Made by a program: the position numbers and the translations under genes
Notes under the pieces: generated by a model
What the model was told of the DNA's origin: nothing
What the model saw: only the letters and a program-made list of their open reading frames with translations
Database searches by the model: none
Part shown: positions 54,952 to 63,956 of the stretch, one piece after another
Layout: each line of letters starts with the position of its first letter
Numbering within the stretch: position 1 is the stretch's first letter
NCBI GenBank assembly: GCA_005881495.1
Contig: VBHI01000209.1
Span: forward strand, 1 to 64,000
Length of the DNA: 64,000 nt
DNA from: Chloroflexota bacterium
GTDB taxonomy: Bacteria > Chloroflexota > Ktedonobacteria > Ktedonobacterales > Ktedonobacteraceae
Direction: 5' to 3'

Positions 54952-56346
54952 ATGGGCGAGGTCACATCCTCTTCTGAAACGACGTCGGCCCCGACACTAA
55001 GGCACAATGCGCTCGGCTTGCGCCATGCCATTGTGATCTCAGTGGCGGTCATGTCACCAGCAGCCTCTATTTTCTTCAACACCATTCCCCAGGCAGGGCA
55101 GGTAGGTGCAGCCGTACCGCTGTGCTATGTCATTGGCTTCGTCGTGGCGCTGTTGGTTGCCAATCAGTATAGCGAGTTTTCACGCGAGATACCCTCCAGT
55201 GGTTCAGCATATACATTCGTGACGGAGGGACTTGGTCAACGTTCGGGTTTTATGACCGCCTGGGTTGGACTGATCGCTGTTGCGCTTGGTGTGCCCTACT
55301 CGTTTATTTTGCTGGGCGCCAATCTACAGGCTCTGATGGTACGCTGGTTTGGCATCAACCTGCACTGGAGCTTCTGGTTCGTGCTGGCTCTGGGAATTGC
55401 GTTTGCCCTCTGCTACTGGGGCATCCGCGAGTCTTTAAATGTCGATCTCACCTTCCTGGCGTTTGAGATAGGGGTATGCCTGGTGCTGGCTGCGATTGTA
55501 TTGTTCCATGTCGGGCAGCAGGGAGGACTGACGACCGTTCCGTTTAGTCTGAGCGCTATTCCCGCTGGCGGTGACATCACCGTGGGAATCGTACTGGCCG
55601 TGCTGAGCAACATTGGCTTTGAGACTGCTGCCGCGCTGGGTGCGGAGACGCGAACCCCCCGCCGCAACATTCCCCGCGCCGTCTACGGGTCGATGATCGT
55701 CGTCGGACTCTTCTATGTATTTATGGCCTATGTTGGCACGGTCGGTTACGGGATAAACAATATGGTGACAGGCTATGCCAATGATGCTGCACCGTTCGAT
55801 ACGATTGGCCGTCACTACAGCGGGCCGTTTCTCGTCTTATTGATCGACCTCGTCGGTGTGCTGTCGTTTTTTGGGGCGGCGTTGGCGATTATCAATGCGG
55901 GAGCGCGCATTATGTATACTGTGGGGCGTGATGGCATCTTTCCACGTTGGACCGCGTGGTTACATCCTATCCGCCGGACGCCGGTAGGCTCTGTCACGGC
56001 GTTTTGTGTGTTCGGACTGATAATCGGCCTCATTCTCGGTTTTGTCATGACGCCAATTGAAGCCTTTGGCTTCCTGGGAACGCTGGATGCACTCTTTGTC
56101 CTCATCATCTATGCCCTGGTGTGTATTGCCAGCATCAGGTTCTTCTGGCGCAAGGGCCGCTCGCATTTTAATATACTGCGCCATGGAATCGTTCCCGTGC
56201 TCGGCACGCTGCTCATCCTGGGCATCTTCGCCCTATTGTTGATTGCTCCGGCACCACCTCCTCTCAACCTCATTCCCTTCATCCTGGTTGCCTGGGTACT
56301 ACTTGGAGTGGGTATGATGTTTGTCCTGCGTCGCAAGGTGGCATAA
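54952..56346 (+). CDS. APC-superfamily amino acid permease
   Basis: A 464-residue membrane protein with about 12 helices. It has the APC start LRHAIVISVAVMSPAASIF, YSEFSREIPSSGSAYTFVTEGLG (the conserved G-S-A-Y), NIGFETAAALGAETRTPRRNIPRAV and RIMYTVGRDGIFPRWTAWLHP. It takes up an amino acid or polyamine. AAGGAGGG precedes the ATG by about ten bases. It fits the PLP enzyme and oxidase upstream as the uptake step of a catabolic set. Confidence 0.9.
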   Translation: MGEVTSSSETTSAPTLRHNALGLRHAIVISVAVMSPAASIFFNTIPQAGQVGAAVPLCYVIGFVVALLVANQYSEFSREIPSSGSAYTFVTEGLGQRSGFMTAWVGLIAVALGVPYSFILLGANLQALMVRWFGINLHWSFWFVLALGIAFALCYWGIRESLNVDLTFLAFEIGVCLVLAAIVLFHVGQQGGLTTVPFSLSAIPAGGDITVGIVLAVLSNIGFETAAALGAETRTPRRNIPRAVYGSMIVVGLFYVFMAYVGTVGYGINNMVTGYANDAAPFDTIGRHYSGPFLVLLIDLVGVLSFFGAALAIINAGARIMYTVGRDGIFPRWTAWLHPIRRTPVGSVTAFCVFGLIIGLILGFVMTPIEAFGFLGTLDALFVLIIYALVCIASIRFFWRKGRSHFNILRHGIVPVLGTLLILGIFALLLIAPAPPPLNLIPFILVAWVLLGVGMMFVLRRKVA

Positions 56347-56396
56347 TACTATCATACGAATACAGGGCCATGCAAAAATAAAGAGGGTGGTGAACG

Positions 56397-57077
56397 ATGC
56401 TCAAAGATAAAATCGCTGTTATAACTGGAGGAGGTCGGGGACTTGGACGAGTTATTGCTTTAGCCTGTGCGAGAGAAGGAGCCGATCTCGTACTGGCTTC
56501 CCGTTCAGTTGAGGCTTTGCAAGAAACGAGGGCCGAGGTGGAGAGCTTCGGACGCAAGGCCCTGGTTGTTCCCACCGACATTCGTCACGAGGATAGCGTA
56601 CGTACGCCTGCTGAGTGGGAGGAGACCTTTGCCGTTAATGTCACCGGCGCCTATCTTTGCTGCCGGGCTTTCCTGCCTTCTATGATTGAGCGGCGCTCAG
56701 GCTCTATCCTCTTCATCAGCTCGATGACAGGAAAGCGACCGCTGTTTGGCCGAACGCCGTATGCGGCAGGTAAGCTTGCACTGGTCGGGCTGGCGAGAAC
56801 GCTGGCGTGGGAGACAGGGCCGTATGGGATACGAGTGAATGTTATCTCGCCGGGGCCGATCGAAGGGGAGCGCGTCGAGCGGGTGATTCGCAACCAGGCA
56901 CAGGCGGAGGGAATCAGCGAAGATGAGGCGCGGCGGCGATTTACGAGCAGTTCGCCGCTTGGCCGGCTGGTCCCTCCCGGCGATATCGCCGACGCGGTTG
57001 TCTTCCTGGCTTCTGACAAGGCTGCTTCTATTACGGGAGAGGATTTGAATGTTTCTGCCGGGACGGTAATGTATTGA
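56397..57077 (+). CDS. Short-chain dehydrogenase/reductase lacking the NNAG segment
   Basis: A 226-residue SDR, about 35 residues shorter than usual. The NAD(P) motif TGGGRGLGRVIA (residues 10-21) and the Y-x3-K pair in GRTPYAAGKLALVGLARTLA are present, as is NVISPGPIEGERVE. The part normally following DIRHEDSV, including the NNAG motif and its catalytic Asn, is missing: the frame jumps straight to RTPAEWEETFAVNVTGAYL. The junction near 56596-56607 is the palindrome GCGTACGTACGC. The frame is intact, so the protein may be made but is probably impaired. GAGGGTGG precedes the ATG. Confidence 0.82.
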   Translation: MLKDKIAVITGGGRGLGRVIALACAREGADLVLASRSVEALQETRAEVESFGRKALVVPTDIRHEDSVRTPAEWEETFAVNVTGAYLCCRAFLPSMIERRSGSILFISSMTGKRPLFGRTPYAAGKLALVGLARTLAWETGPYGIRVNVISPGPIEGERVERVIRNQAQAEGISEDEARRRFTSSSPLGRLVPPGDIADAVVFLASDKAASITGEDLNVSAGTVMY

Positions 57078-57335
57078 GGGTAGAAATTGATTTGTATGGT
57101 ATATTCGACGATTCCACCTATGCCGGCACGTTGCCATCTTCTGGGAACGTCACATTCTCATTGAGGGCCGCGACTAGTAGGGCTATCCTCACGGTGCGGC
57201 TGACTGCCAATCAACCAACCGACGATCAGTTTGACAGAGTCTTCGTTGGAGAGATACAATAAAGTATATCATCACTTAATGTAAAGAAAAATGACGATAA
57301 AGTAGCGATTAACTCCTGAATGGTCAAACAATTCT

Positions 57336-58400
57336 ATGTCCCTGTGGTTCCCAACAATACATGCCCGTGCAAAAGCTACTACTAAGGCTTCCGCTCCCAG
57401 GCCCCCTGGCCACCGTCTTCGCAAGTTTATCGTGGCTCTCATCGTGATTACAGAGATCCTCACTTTTTGCTACGCAGGGCTTTCGGTTTTTGTTGCTATG
57501 CGGGTCGAAAATACGCCACCATTGCCCATTACAAGTACTCCAGCAGCATATGGACTTGCTTACCGCGACGTGACTTTTTACAGCCGCGTGGATCATCTCC
57601 GCTTACGCGGCTGGTTCATCCCCGGCGTTCTTCCTGATGGGCATCTGACGTCTCAGCGCACAATCATTATGGTGCATGGCACAGGCTCCAATCGGGCTGC
57701 TCCGCTCCTGCTTGGTCTTGGCAGTGCGTTGGCGAAGCGCGGTTTTGCTATTCTTGCATTTGATATGCGAGGCATGGGCGAATCAGCCCCTGCTCCGCTG
57801 TCGGAGGGATATTTTGAACAGCGCGATGTGCTGGGGGCGGTCGACTTTCTTCGTTCAGGGCCTGTACCCTATCCAGAACTGGGGCGTACCCACGTAATTG
57901 CGGGCTGGGGGGACTCGATGGGAGCATCAACGATGATTCTGGCTGCCGTCCATGAGCCGGCCGTCCGGGCCATTGTCTCGGACAGCGGCTTTGCAGCCAT
58001 TGTCCCTCTCCTGGAGAGCAACACGCAGATCCCGGGCGCGTTTATCCCGAGCGTGCTGCTTGCGACGCGCATACTGTATGGCATAGATTTTTATGCAACA
58101 CGGCCGGTGGATATGGTTGCCAGGATCGCACCTCGTCCCATATTCTTCATCCAGGGGACAGCTGATAGGGTAGTCCCGTCTTCCAATTTGAAGGTACTCG
58201 CTGTGGCGGCTTCTTCTAACCCTCAAGCGCATGTCCTGACCTGGCAGGTAAAGGGAGCCGACCATATCCAATCCTTCAAGGTTATGGGAGTAGTCTACGT
58301 CAACCGCGTGGTCACATTTTTTACACAGGCATTAGGAGCGGATACAAGTGAAGTACGCCTGGCGAGTGTGAACAAGAGTCAACAAGGAGTGAAAACATGA
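57336..58400 (+). CDS. Membrane-anchored alpha/beta hydrolase
   Basis: A 354-residue protein with one membrane helix at about residues 30-53 (FIVALIVITEILTFCYAGLSVFVAM), then an alpha/beta-hydrolase fold: RTIIMVHGTGSNRAAPLLL (oxyanion), the nucleophile elbow GWGDSMGAS (Ser), Asp in QGTADRVVP and His in KGADHIQSF. It faces outwards and probably cleaves an ester or amide. No good ribosome site is visible before the ATG at 57336. It overlaps the next gene by four bases (ATGA). Confidence 0.85.
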   Translation: MSLWFPTIHARAKATTKASAPRPPGHRLRKFIVALIVITEILTFCYAGLSVFVAMRVENTPPLPITSTPAAYGLAYRDVTFYSRVDHLRLRGWFIPGVLPDGHLTSQRTIIMVHGTGSNRAAPLLLGLGSALAKRGFAILAFDMRGMGESAPAPLSEGYFEQRDVLGAVDFLRSGPVPYPELGRTHVIAGWGDSMGASTMILAAVHEPAVRAIVSDSGFAAIVPLLESNTQIPGAFIPSVLLATRILYGIDFYATRPVDMVARIAPRPIFFIQGTADRVVPSSNLKVLAVAASSNPQAHVLTWQVKGADHIQSFKVMGVVYVNRVVTFFTQALGADTSEVRLASVNKSQQGVKT

Positions 58401-58807
58401 CGCCAATTGCCGAATCTACCCAGTCGAAGTCCAGTACGCATCCCGAGCAGGAAGCTCATGATCGCTATAGCCTGGGACATGTCGTGCACATCGTGGCAGT
58501 AGTTTTGACACCCCTGGCGCTCCTATCGGTAACGATAGTTGCCACACTTGTTGGTATCGCATTCGTTCGCAACCTGACGGCCTCAGGAGGTTTCTTCGTC
58601 GAGCAGCAATATGTGATACTTGTAGCGTTCATTGGCTTGATCCTGGCGGCTGTCGCCTACACGACATCGATCATCGTTGCGTTCAAGAAAATCAACAAGT
58701 GGCATGAGACGAAGAAAACTAAGAAAGCGATTGGAGCCACGTGGGGACTGGGTATGACCGCTATCATCATTACTCTGCCTATGCTGCTGGCGGCGTTTAT
58801 CCACTAG
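58397..58807 (+). CDS. Small membrane protein, coupled to the hydrolase
   Basis: A 136-residue protein whose ATG overlaps the TGA of the hydrolase gene, so translation is coupled. Three hydrophobic helices are visible (HIVAVVLTPLALLSVTIVATLVGIAF, YVILVAFIGLILAAVAYTTSIIVAF, GLGMTAIIITLPMLLAAFI) after a polar N-terminus. No family recognised. It may be a subunit or holder for the hydrolase. Confidence 0.7.
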   Translation: MTPIAESTQSKSSTHPEQEAHDRYSLGHVVHIVAVVLTPLALLSVTIVATLVGIAFVRNLTASGGFFVEQQYVILVAFIGLILAAVAYTTSIIVAFKKINKWHETKKTKKAIGATWGLGMTAIIITLPMLLAAFIH

Positions 58808-58853
58808 TACAGCCTCGCGGAAGTAGGGCATGAGGCAGGAGGGGTGAAAGCCC

Positions 58854-58966
58854 TGTCATGCTGAGCGTAGCATTGTCATGCTGAGCGTAGCGAAGCATCT
58901 TGCTGCCGATCGAGAGAGACCCTTCGCGGCGCTCAGAGCTTGCCCTGAACGAAGTGAAGGGGTGAC
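58854..58966. repeat. Dispersed extragenic repeat (GTCATGCTGAGCG type)
   Basis: Two copies of TGTCATGCTGAGCGTAGC, 20 bases apart (58854 and 58874), are followed by CGAAGCATCTTGCTGCCG and a partly complementary arm CCTGAACGAAGTGAAG ending GTGACAATG. From memory, this kind of hairpin-forming element is scattered between genes in Chloroflexota and other bacteria; it lies between the convergent membrane protein and WD40 genes. Confidence 0.7.
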
Positions 58967-58989
58967 AATGTGAGGCACCGGAAAAAGAC

Positions 58990-60144
58990 TTACGCCTGCG
59001 ATATTTGCACAAATGAACCATCCTGCGGGTACACCCCCGCCCCCCCGAGGGGGAGTCCCTGTGTTGAAACAACAATTGAGGTGACGAAACGCGTGTCGTC
59101 AGGGGACCATGCCATTGCTAAGACCGGCACGTCCAGGTAAGAGGAGAAATTGCGCTCGGTATACGCATCCCAGCTTAACACGACTGCACAGAGATCACCG
59201 CAATAGACCTGGGTTACGGCCGCGATGCGTTTCCCATTGTGTGACCAGGCAACAGCAAAGATGAGGTCAGGGAGTACCCCCTTGGTAGGATTAAGTTGCG
59301 CAGCTTGCACGTTGTACCCACTATAGATATAGACAACAGCACCGGTCGCCGCGTCCCAGACCTGCACCGTTTTGTCCCACGATCCGGAAACGATGTGCTT
59401 CCCATCAGGCGACCAGGAAACCGAGCTTACCACGTCAGTATGGCCACGAAAGGTGTACGTATTATTTCCGGTCGCGGCATCCAGGATCTGGACAGTCTTA
59501 TCCGAAGCGCCAGAGGCGATCCGCTGGCTATCGGGCGACCACACGATCGAGTTTACGCTCGCCTGGTGGCCACGATTGACGTACTTCTGCTTGCCAGTTG
59601 CGACATCCCACAGACGCACGGTGCCATCTTCAGAGCCAGAGGCAATGTATTTGCCATCCGGTGACCACGCGACCGTGTTCACGATACCGGTATGCCCACG
59701 ATAGAGAGCGACATGCTCTCCGGTAATCGCATCCCACACCTGGACCGTTTTATCGATGGAACCTGAGACAACGCGATTGCTGTCTGGTGACCATGCCACT
59801 GTTTGCACCCCGTCAGTATGACCGTGGTAAATAAAGGGTTGAACATGATCGCCGGGGTTGGCGGCCCACACCTGCACGGTCTGATCTAAAGATCCCGAAG
59901 CGATGTACTTGCCGTTGGGCGACCATGCTACCGTCGTTACACGATTGGTATGACCACGATAGGTATAAAGTATACTTCCTCGAGGACGAGGGGTAGGAAT
60001 GGGAACCGAAGTTGACGATGAGGAAAGAGATTGAGCACATCCTCCTAGACTCATGGTTATCATAAATCCTGCCAGACCCCGGAGAACTTCACGGCGAGAG
60101 GGGCATCCCATAAGTGCACCAGTTTGAGTTTGTTCACGCATCAT
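58990..60144 (-). CDS. Exported WD40-repeat lipoprotein with a twin-arginine signal
   Basis: A 384-residue protein. SRREVLRGLAGFMITMSLGGC combines a twin-arginine-like motif with a lipobox (L-G-G-C), so it is likely moved by Tat and anchored by lipid. About seven WD40 repeats follow, with the usual GH...V.TVAWSPDGKYIASGS..KTVQVWD pattern (TNRVTTVAWSPNGKYIASGS and similar). It is a rigid protein-binding propeller outside the cytoplasm. The tandem ATG at 60144 follows AAAGGGA by about seven bases. It is divergent from a CGNR-type regulator gene. Confidence 0.85.
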   Translation of the reverse strand: MMREQTQTGALMGCPSRREVLRGLAGFMITMSLGGCAQSLSSSSTSVPIPTPRPRGSILYTYRGHTNRVTTVAWSPNGKYIASGSLDQTVQVWAANPGDHVQPFIYHGHTDGVQTVAWSPDSNRVVSGSIDKTVQVWDAITGEHVALYRGHTGIVNTVAWSPDGKYIASGSEDGTVRLWDVATGKQKYVNRGHQASVNSIVWSPDSQRIASGASDKTVQILDAATGNNTYTFRGHTDVVSSVSWSPDGKHIVSGSWDKTVQVWDAATGAVVYIYSGYNVQAAQLNPTKGVLPDLIFAVAWSHNGKRIAAVTQVYCGDLCAVVLSWDAYTERNFSSYLDVPVLAMAWSPDDTRFVTSIVVSTQGLPLGGAGVYPQDGSFVQISQA

Positions 60145-60204
60145 CGGCGAATCCCTTTCTTGAGGATAAGTCTTGAGCGACAATAAAGGGAACAGGACTG
60201 GTAT

Positions 60205-60291
60205 TGTAACTGTCAATGTTGCTTAATACGGTTATTTCTAATAGAATACCATGTAAATCATGTAACTGTCAATATTTTTTAGAAAGTTACA
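60205..60291. promoter_or_regulatory. Repeated TGTAACT motifs between the WD40 and regulator genes
   Basis: TGTAACTGTCAAT occurs at 60205-60217 and again at 60261-60273, and an inverted AGTTACA lies at 60285-60291, forming a TGTAACT-N17-AGTTACA inverted repeat with the second copy. The layout is typical of a regulator site serving the divergent pair; the CGNR-type protein is a candidate ligand. Confidence 0.45.
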
Positions 60292-60385
60292 CTGGTCTTC
60301 TTTCTTTCTCAACCGTTATATGTGGTAAGAGTCATGATGGAGGCGGAGCCAATGCCTGTAGGACTCTGTGGGAGCTAAGAGAACA

Positions 60386-60934
60386 ATGGATTCGATATGC
60401 CTTGATTTCATCAATAGCGAGTTTCGCGATTTCCGTGGCCGGTGGGTAAGGGATGATCTCCAGCAACCAGGCTGGTTGGAACACTTTCTCGTCAAATGGG
60501 GACTACAGGTTGATCGCTCGCCCAACGCAGCTACAATAACCACTCTTGTTGCACTACGAACCCTGCTGCGCTCTATGATAGAGGCCCTGGTTGAGGGACA
60601 GATCGCAGACCATGATCAGGCAGCACTCAATGTTGTTCTGTTCAAGATGCCCTTGAATCGTCGCCTAATGAAAGACACAGAGGGATATCGATTGGAAATG
60701 GTGCCACTGAAGAGGGATTGGGACTGGGTGCAGGCGGAGGTCGCGGCTTCGTTCGCTCATTTGCTGGCTAACCAGGATCCCAGACGTCTCAAAATATGTG
60801 CAAATACCAACTGCCGTGGGGTCTTTTATGATGAGAGTAAGAGTCGTACCAAGCTTTACTGTACATCTGATAAATGTGCTAATCTTTTGAAGGCACGCCG
60901 TTACCGCGCACGCCATAAAAACAAACCCTGGTAA
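60386..60934 (+). CDS. ABATE/CGNR-type zinc-finger regulator
   Basis: A 182-residue protein. Its N-terminal domain resembles the ABATE fold (CLDFINSEF, WLEHFLVKWGL, ATITTLVALRTLLRSMIEALVEG). The C-terminal zinc finger has ICANTNCRGVFYDESKSRTKLYC-TSDKCANLLKARRYRAR, a variant of the C-x5-C...C-x4-C CGNR pattern with CAN instead of CGN. Such proteins are likely stress-related transcription factors. The ATG at 60386 follows GGGAG at a long spacing; a GTG at 60368 is an alternative start. Confidence 0.8.
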   Translation: MDSICLDFINSEFRDFRGRWVRDDLQQPGWLEHFLVKWGLQVDRSPNAATITTLVALRTLLRSMIEALVEGQIADHDQAALNVVLFKMPLNRRLMKDTEGYRLEMVPLKRDWDWVQAEVAASFAHLLANQDPRRLKICANTNCRGVFYDESKSRTKLYCTSDKCANLLKARRYRARHKNKPW

Positions 60935-60994
60935 TGGCTCACTTGAGCACAAGCTCAGGCTCAAGTGCCAGCAGGACATAGCCATTCACCTGGA

Positions 60995-62260
60995 ATGAGT
61001 GAAGGCTCTGTAACAAAAGGGAGTGCAACATTGCAGCAACAGGGATATGACATCGCGATTATTGGGGGAGGGATCGTGGGGCTGGCGACAGCGATGGAGT
61101 TGCTCAACCAGTACCCGGCCCTCAAACTCGTGGTGCTTGAAAAGGAACGGGAACTTGCGCAGCACCAGACGGGGCACAACAGTAACGTCATCCATTCAGG
61201 CATCTATTATGCCCCAGGCTCTTTAAAGGCAAAAGCCTGTGTAGAGGGGAGGGCGAGACTGCTCCGTTTCTGTGACGAACATGGCATCCTCTATGAGTTG
61301 TGTGGTAAGGTGATCGTTGCGACACGCGAGGAGGAACTGCCCAGGCTGGAGCAACTGTACCAGCGTGGTCTTGCCAATGGAGTGGCAGGCCTGGAAATGA
61401 TCGGCCCTGAACGCTTGCGCGAGATCGAACCGTATGCTGTGGGTGTCAAAGCACTCTATGCTCCTATGACCGGTATTGTCAATTTTGGACAGGTTGCCAG
61501 AGCGTATGCCAGCGAAGTCACCTCACACGGAGGGGAAATATTGACTGGTCAGGAGGTAATTGCTATTGAGCAGCGCAACGGTGGCTACAGGCTGAACACT
61601 CAATCTGGCGCTGTCGAGGCTCGCTATGTGATCGGTTGCGCTGGCCTTTATGCCGACCGTGTGGCGCGCTTAAATGGTATGCAGCGTACACCTCAAATTG
61701 TCCCGTTTCGTGGCGACTATTATATTCTACGCAAGGAACGCACCGGAATGGTGCGCGGGATGATCTATCCAGTACCGGATCCACGTCTTCCCTTTCTCGG
61801 CGTGCATTTCACCCGGCAGATGAATGGTGATGTCTGGCTTGGCCCCAATGCTGTGCTGGCATTTGCACGCGAGGGATATCGTCGTTGCGATATCAATATA
61901 GGAGAGCTTTGGGAGACTTTGCGCTATCGAGGTTTCCGGAAGCTGGCGTTCAAGTACTGGCGAGTTGGTTTTGAAGAGATGTACCGGGACTTTAGCAAGG
62001 CCGGGTTCCTCAAGTCGCTGCAACGCTACCTGCCAGAGCTGAGAGCCGGTGATCTCTTGCCAGGACCGGCTGGGGTGCGCGCACAGGCGCTCGCCGCCGA
62101 TGGAACGCTGGTGGACGATTTCGTCGTAAATCATCGAGGTGACACGTTGCATGTACGCAATGCTCCCTCGCCAGCCGCAACCTCGTCACTGGCTATCGCG
62201 GAGCTAATCGTCGAAGAAGCGAAACGGAACTTCGCTCTCGACATGGTGAAACAGGGGTGA
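60995..62260 (+). CDS. lhgO: L-2-hydroxyglutarate oxidase
   Basis: A 421-residue flavoprotein of the LhgO/L2HGDH type. The FAD motif is YDIAIIGGGIVGLATAMEL; HQTGHNSNVIHSGIYYAPGSLKAKAC is the family block around the active-site His; GCAGLYADRVARL, VPFRGDYYILRKE, FLGVHFTRQMNGDVWLGPNAVLAFAREGY and the end HVRNAPSPAATSSLAIAELI complete it. It oxidises L-2-hydroxyglutarate to 2-oxoglutarate at the membrane face. The ATG at 60995 gives the usual N-terminus; a GTG at 60965 is also open. Confidence 0.93.
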   Translation: MSEGSVTKGSATLQQQGYDIAIIGGGIVGLATAMELLNQYPALKLVVLEKERELAQHQTGHNSNVIHSGIYYAPGSLKAKACVEGRARLLRFCDEHGILYELCGKVIVATREEELPRLEQLYQRGLANGVAGLEMIGPERLREIEPYAVGVKALYAPMTGIVNFGQVARAYASEVTSHGGEILTGQEVIAIEQRNGGYRLNTQSGAVEARYVIGCAGLYADRVARLNGMQRTPQIVPFRGDYYILRKERTGMVRGMIYPVPDPRLPFLGVHFTRQMNGDVWLGPNAVLAFAREGYRRCDINIGELWETLRYRGFRKLAFKYWRVGFEEMYRDFSKAGFLKSLQRYLPELRAGDLLPGPAGVRAQALAADGTLVDDFVVNHRGDTLHVRNAPSPAATSSLAIAELIVEEAKRNFALDMVKQG

Positions 62261-62267
62261 GATACTA

Positions 62268-63956
62268 TCAAGGATTAAGGCCAGGAATGGTCACAGGGAG
62301 ATGTCCGGATGCCTGGCTCTCCCCGAAGAGGACGCGTACGGCGGCGACCAGGGCTGGCCGGCTAAACTCATAGGTGGCAAGGTAGGTACGAAGCTCCGGA
62401 AAGGCAAGGAGATCATAGGGATTGCGTACGGCTATAGCGATGACGCGCCGTCCTGACAAGAGGAGATGTCGCACAAGTTCCGCCTGCTGTTCATCCAGGT
62501 GTGCGTTCACTGTCGCTATAATAAAAATAGCAGATTCACCGGCTGTTTGTAATAGCTGTTCCAAGGTGTAATCGACTGTACCTGGAGCAATAGCCTCCAA
62601 CCTCACAACTGCACGATATTGCTTAATGATCTCCACCAGTACTTCATCAGAGTAATAGCGATCTTCCACCTTCGTCATGGAGTTTCTCTGTGGAGAGAGT
62701 ACTACGATGGTCTCACCTGCGTCAAGGCGCAAGGGTAGGAGCGCGTCATCGTTTCGTACCAGGGTAGTAGACAACTCATAAGCCTTATGCTGTAGTTGTA
62801 TGTGATCCGGCCAGGCCACTTCGTCTATGGTAGGGGTGACGCCATGTGCCGTGCCTGTGGGAGACAGATCATCCCAGGAGAGATAATGAGCTTTGAGTCT
62901 CAGCACGCGGTCCGCTGCCTGTTGAACCACTCGCGGGGAAAGTTCGTGTGTGTGCACCGCTTCCTGTATCGCCTCGATGCTTCCTCTCTGTTGTGTGTAG
63001 TGATGAGACACCAGCACCAGGTCAATGCCAGCCTGTAGTGCCAAAACAGCGGCTCGTTCCGTACCGAATGTGTCAGAGATGGCCTTCATCTCCATGCAAT
63101 CGGAGAGAATAGCGCCGTTAAAGCCAAGTTTCTCACGGAGCAATCCCTGCACAATATCAGGCGATAACGTGGCAGGGAGCATATCGCGCCGGGTCATCGC
63201 AGGGAAAGCGACATGCGCTATCATCACGCTGTCTGCTCCGGCCTTGATACCACTTCTGAAAGGAACCAGTTCCAGCGCTTCCAGCCGTTCAAGTCCATAG
63301 GGAAGCGTGGGCAGCGCCCGATGCGAGTCTACAGCGGTATCACCGTGACCGGGGAAATGCTTTAAACAGGAGAGGATGCCTGCTGCATGGTATCCTTTCA
63401 CCATGGCAGCGCCGAGACGAGCAACCTGCTGCGGATCTTCACCAAACGAGCGCACGCCGATAACCGGGTTAGCAGAATTATTATTCACATCAACCACCGG
63501 AGCCAGGTTCATATTGATGCCGAGTGCTTTGAGTTCCTGTCCAGTAGCCAGGGCTACTTTGTACGCAATCTCCTCCGAATCAATAGCCCCCAACGCCATG
63601 TTGCCAGGAAATATGGTTGCTGCCTCCCCAAGTCGCTGCACGATACCGTTTTCCTGGTCAATGGCAATGAGCAAAGGGTAGGGGTGCCCCGCTTGCTTCG
63701 CGATCATCTGCAAGCTCCGGGTAAGCTCAAGAACCTGCTGGGCAGCGCGCACATTGCGCGACAACAGGATGATACTCCCGGCGTGGTAGTGTTGAATCAG
63801 GTCGATAATTTCCTGTGAGGGAGTATTACCCCAGAATCCAACCATCAACACCTGGCCAATCTGCTCTTCCAGGGACATTCCATCCGTGTAGGTGTCCATA
63901 TGCTCAGATTTCTCTCTATCCATCACGTTCAAAGGGCGTTTTATGCGTGAATCCAT
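62268..63956 (-). CDS. GH3 beta-N-acetylhexosaminidase
   Basis: A 562-residue enzyme of glycoside hydrolase family 3. It has IGQVLMVGFWGNTPSQEIIDLIQHYHAGSIILLSRNV, LLIAIDQENGIVQRLG, LNLAPVVDVNNNSANPVIGVRSFG, LKHFPGHGDTAVDSHRALP (catalytic loop His/Asp) and the nucleophile Asp in AILSDCMEMKAI. The C-terminal domain follows from about 370. It resembles NagZ-type enzymes, removing terminal N-acetylhexosamine from cell-wall or chitin fragments. GAGGA lies six bases before the ATG at 63956. No signal peptide is seen. Confidence 0.93.
   Translation of the reverse strand: MDSRIKRPLNVMDREKSEHMDTYTDGMSLEEQIGQVLMVGFWGNTPSQEIIDLIQHYHAGSIILLSRNVRAAQQVLELTRSLQMIAKQAGHPYPLLIAIDQENGIVQRLGEAATIFPGNMALGAIDSEEIAYKVALATGQELKALGINMNLAPVVDVNNNSANPVIGVRSFGEDPQQVARLGAAMVKGYHAAGILSCLKHFPGHGDTAVDSHRALPTLPYGLERLEALELVPFRSGIKAGADSVMIAHVAFPAMTRRDMLPATLSPDIVQGLLREKLGFNGAILSDCMEMKAISDTFGTERAAVLALQAGIDLVLVSHHYTQQRGSIEAIQEAVHTHELSPRVVQQAADRVLRLKAHYLSWDDLSPTGTAHGVTPTIDEVAWPDHIQLQHKAYELSTTLVRNDDALLPLRLDAGETIVVLSPQRNSMTKVEDRYYSDEVLVEIIKQYRAVVRLEAIAPGTVDYTLEQLLQTAGESAIFIIATVNAHLDEQQAELVRHLLLSGRRVIAIAVRNPYDLLAFPELRTYLATYEFSRPALVAAVRVLFGESQASGHLPVTIPGLNP

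Noticed and set aside
57074..57262. A 62-codon + frame after the SDR gene
   Set aside because: Overlaps the SDR end by four bases but has no ribosome site, and its translation has no recognisable pattern.
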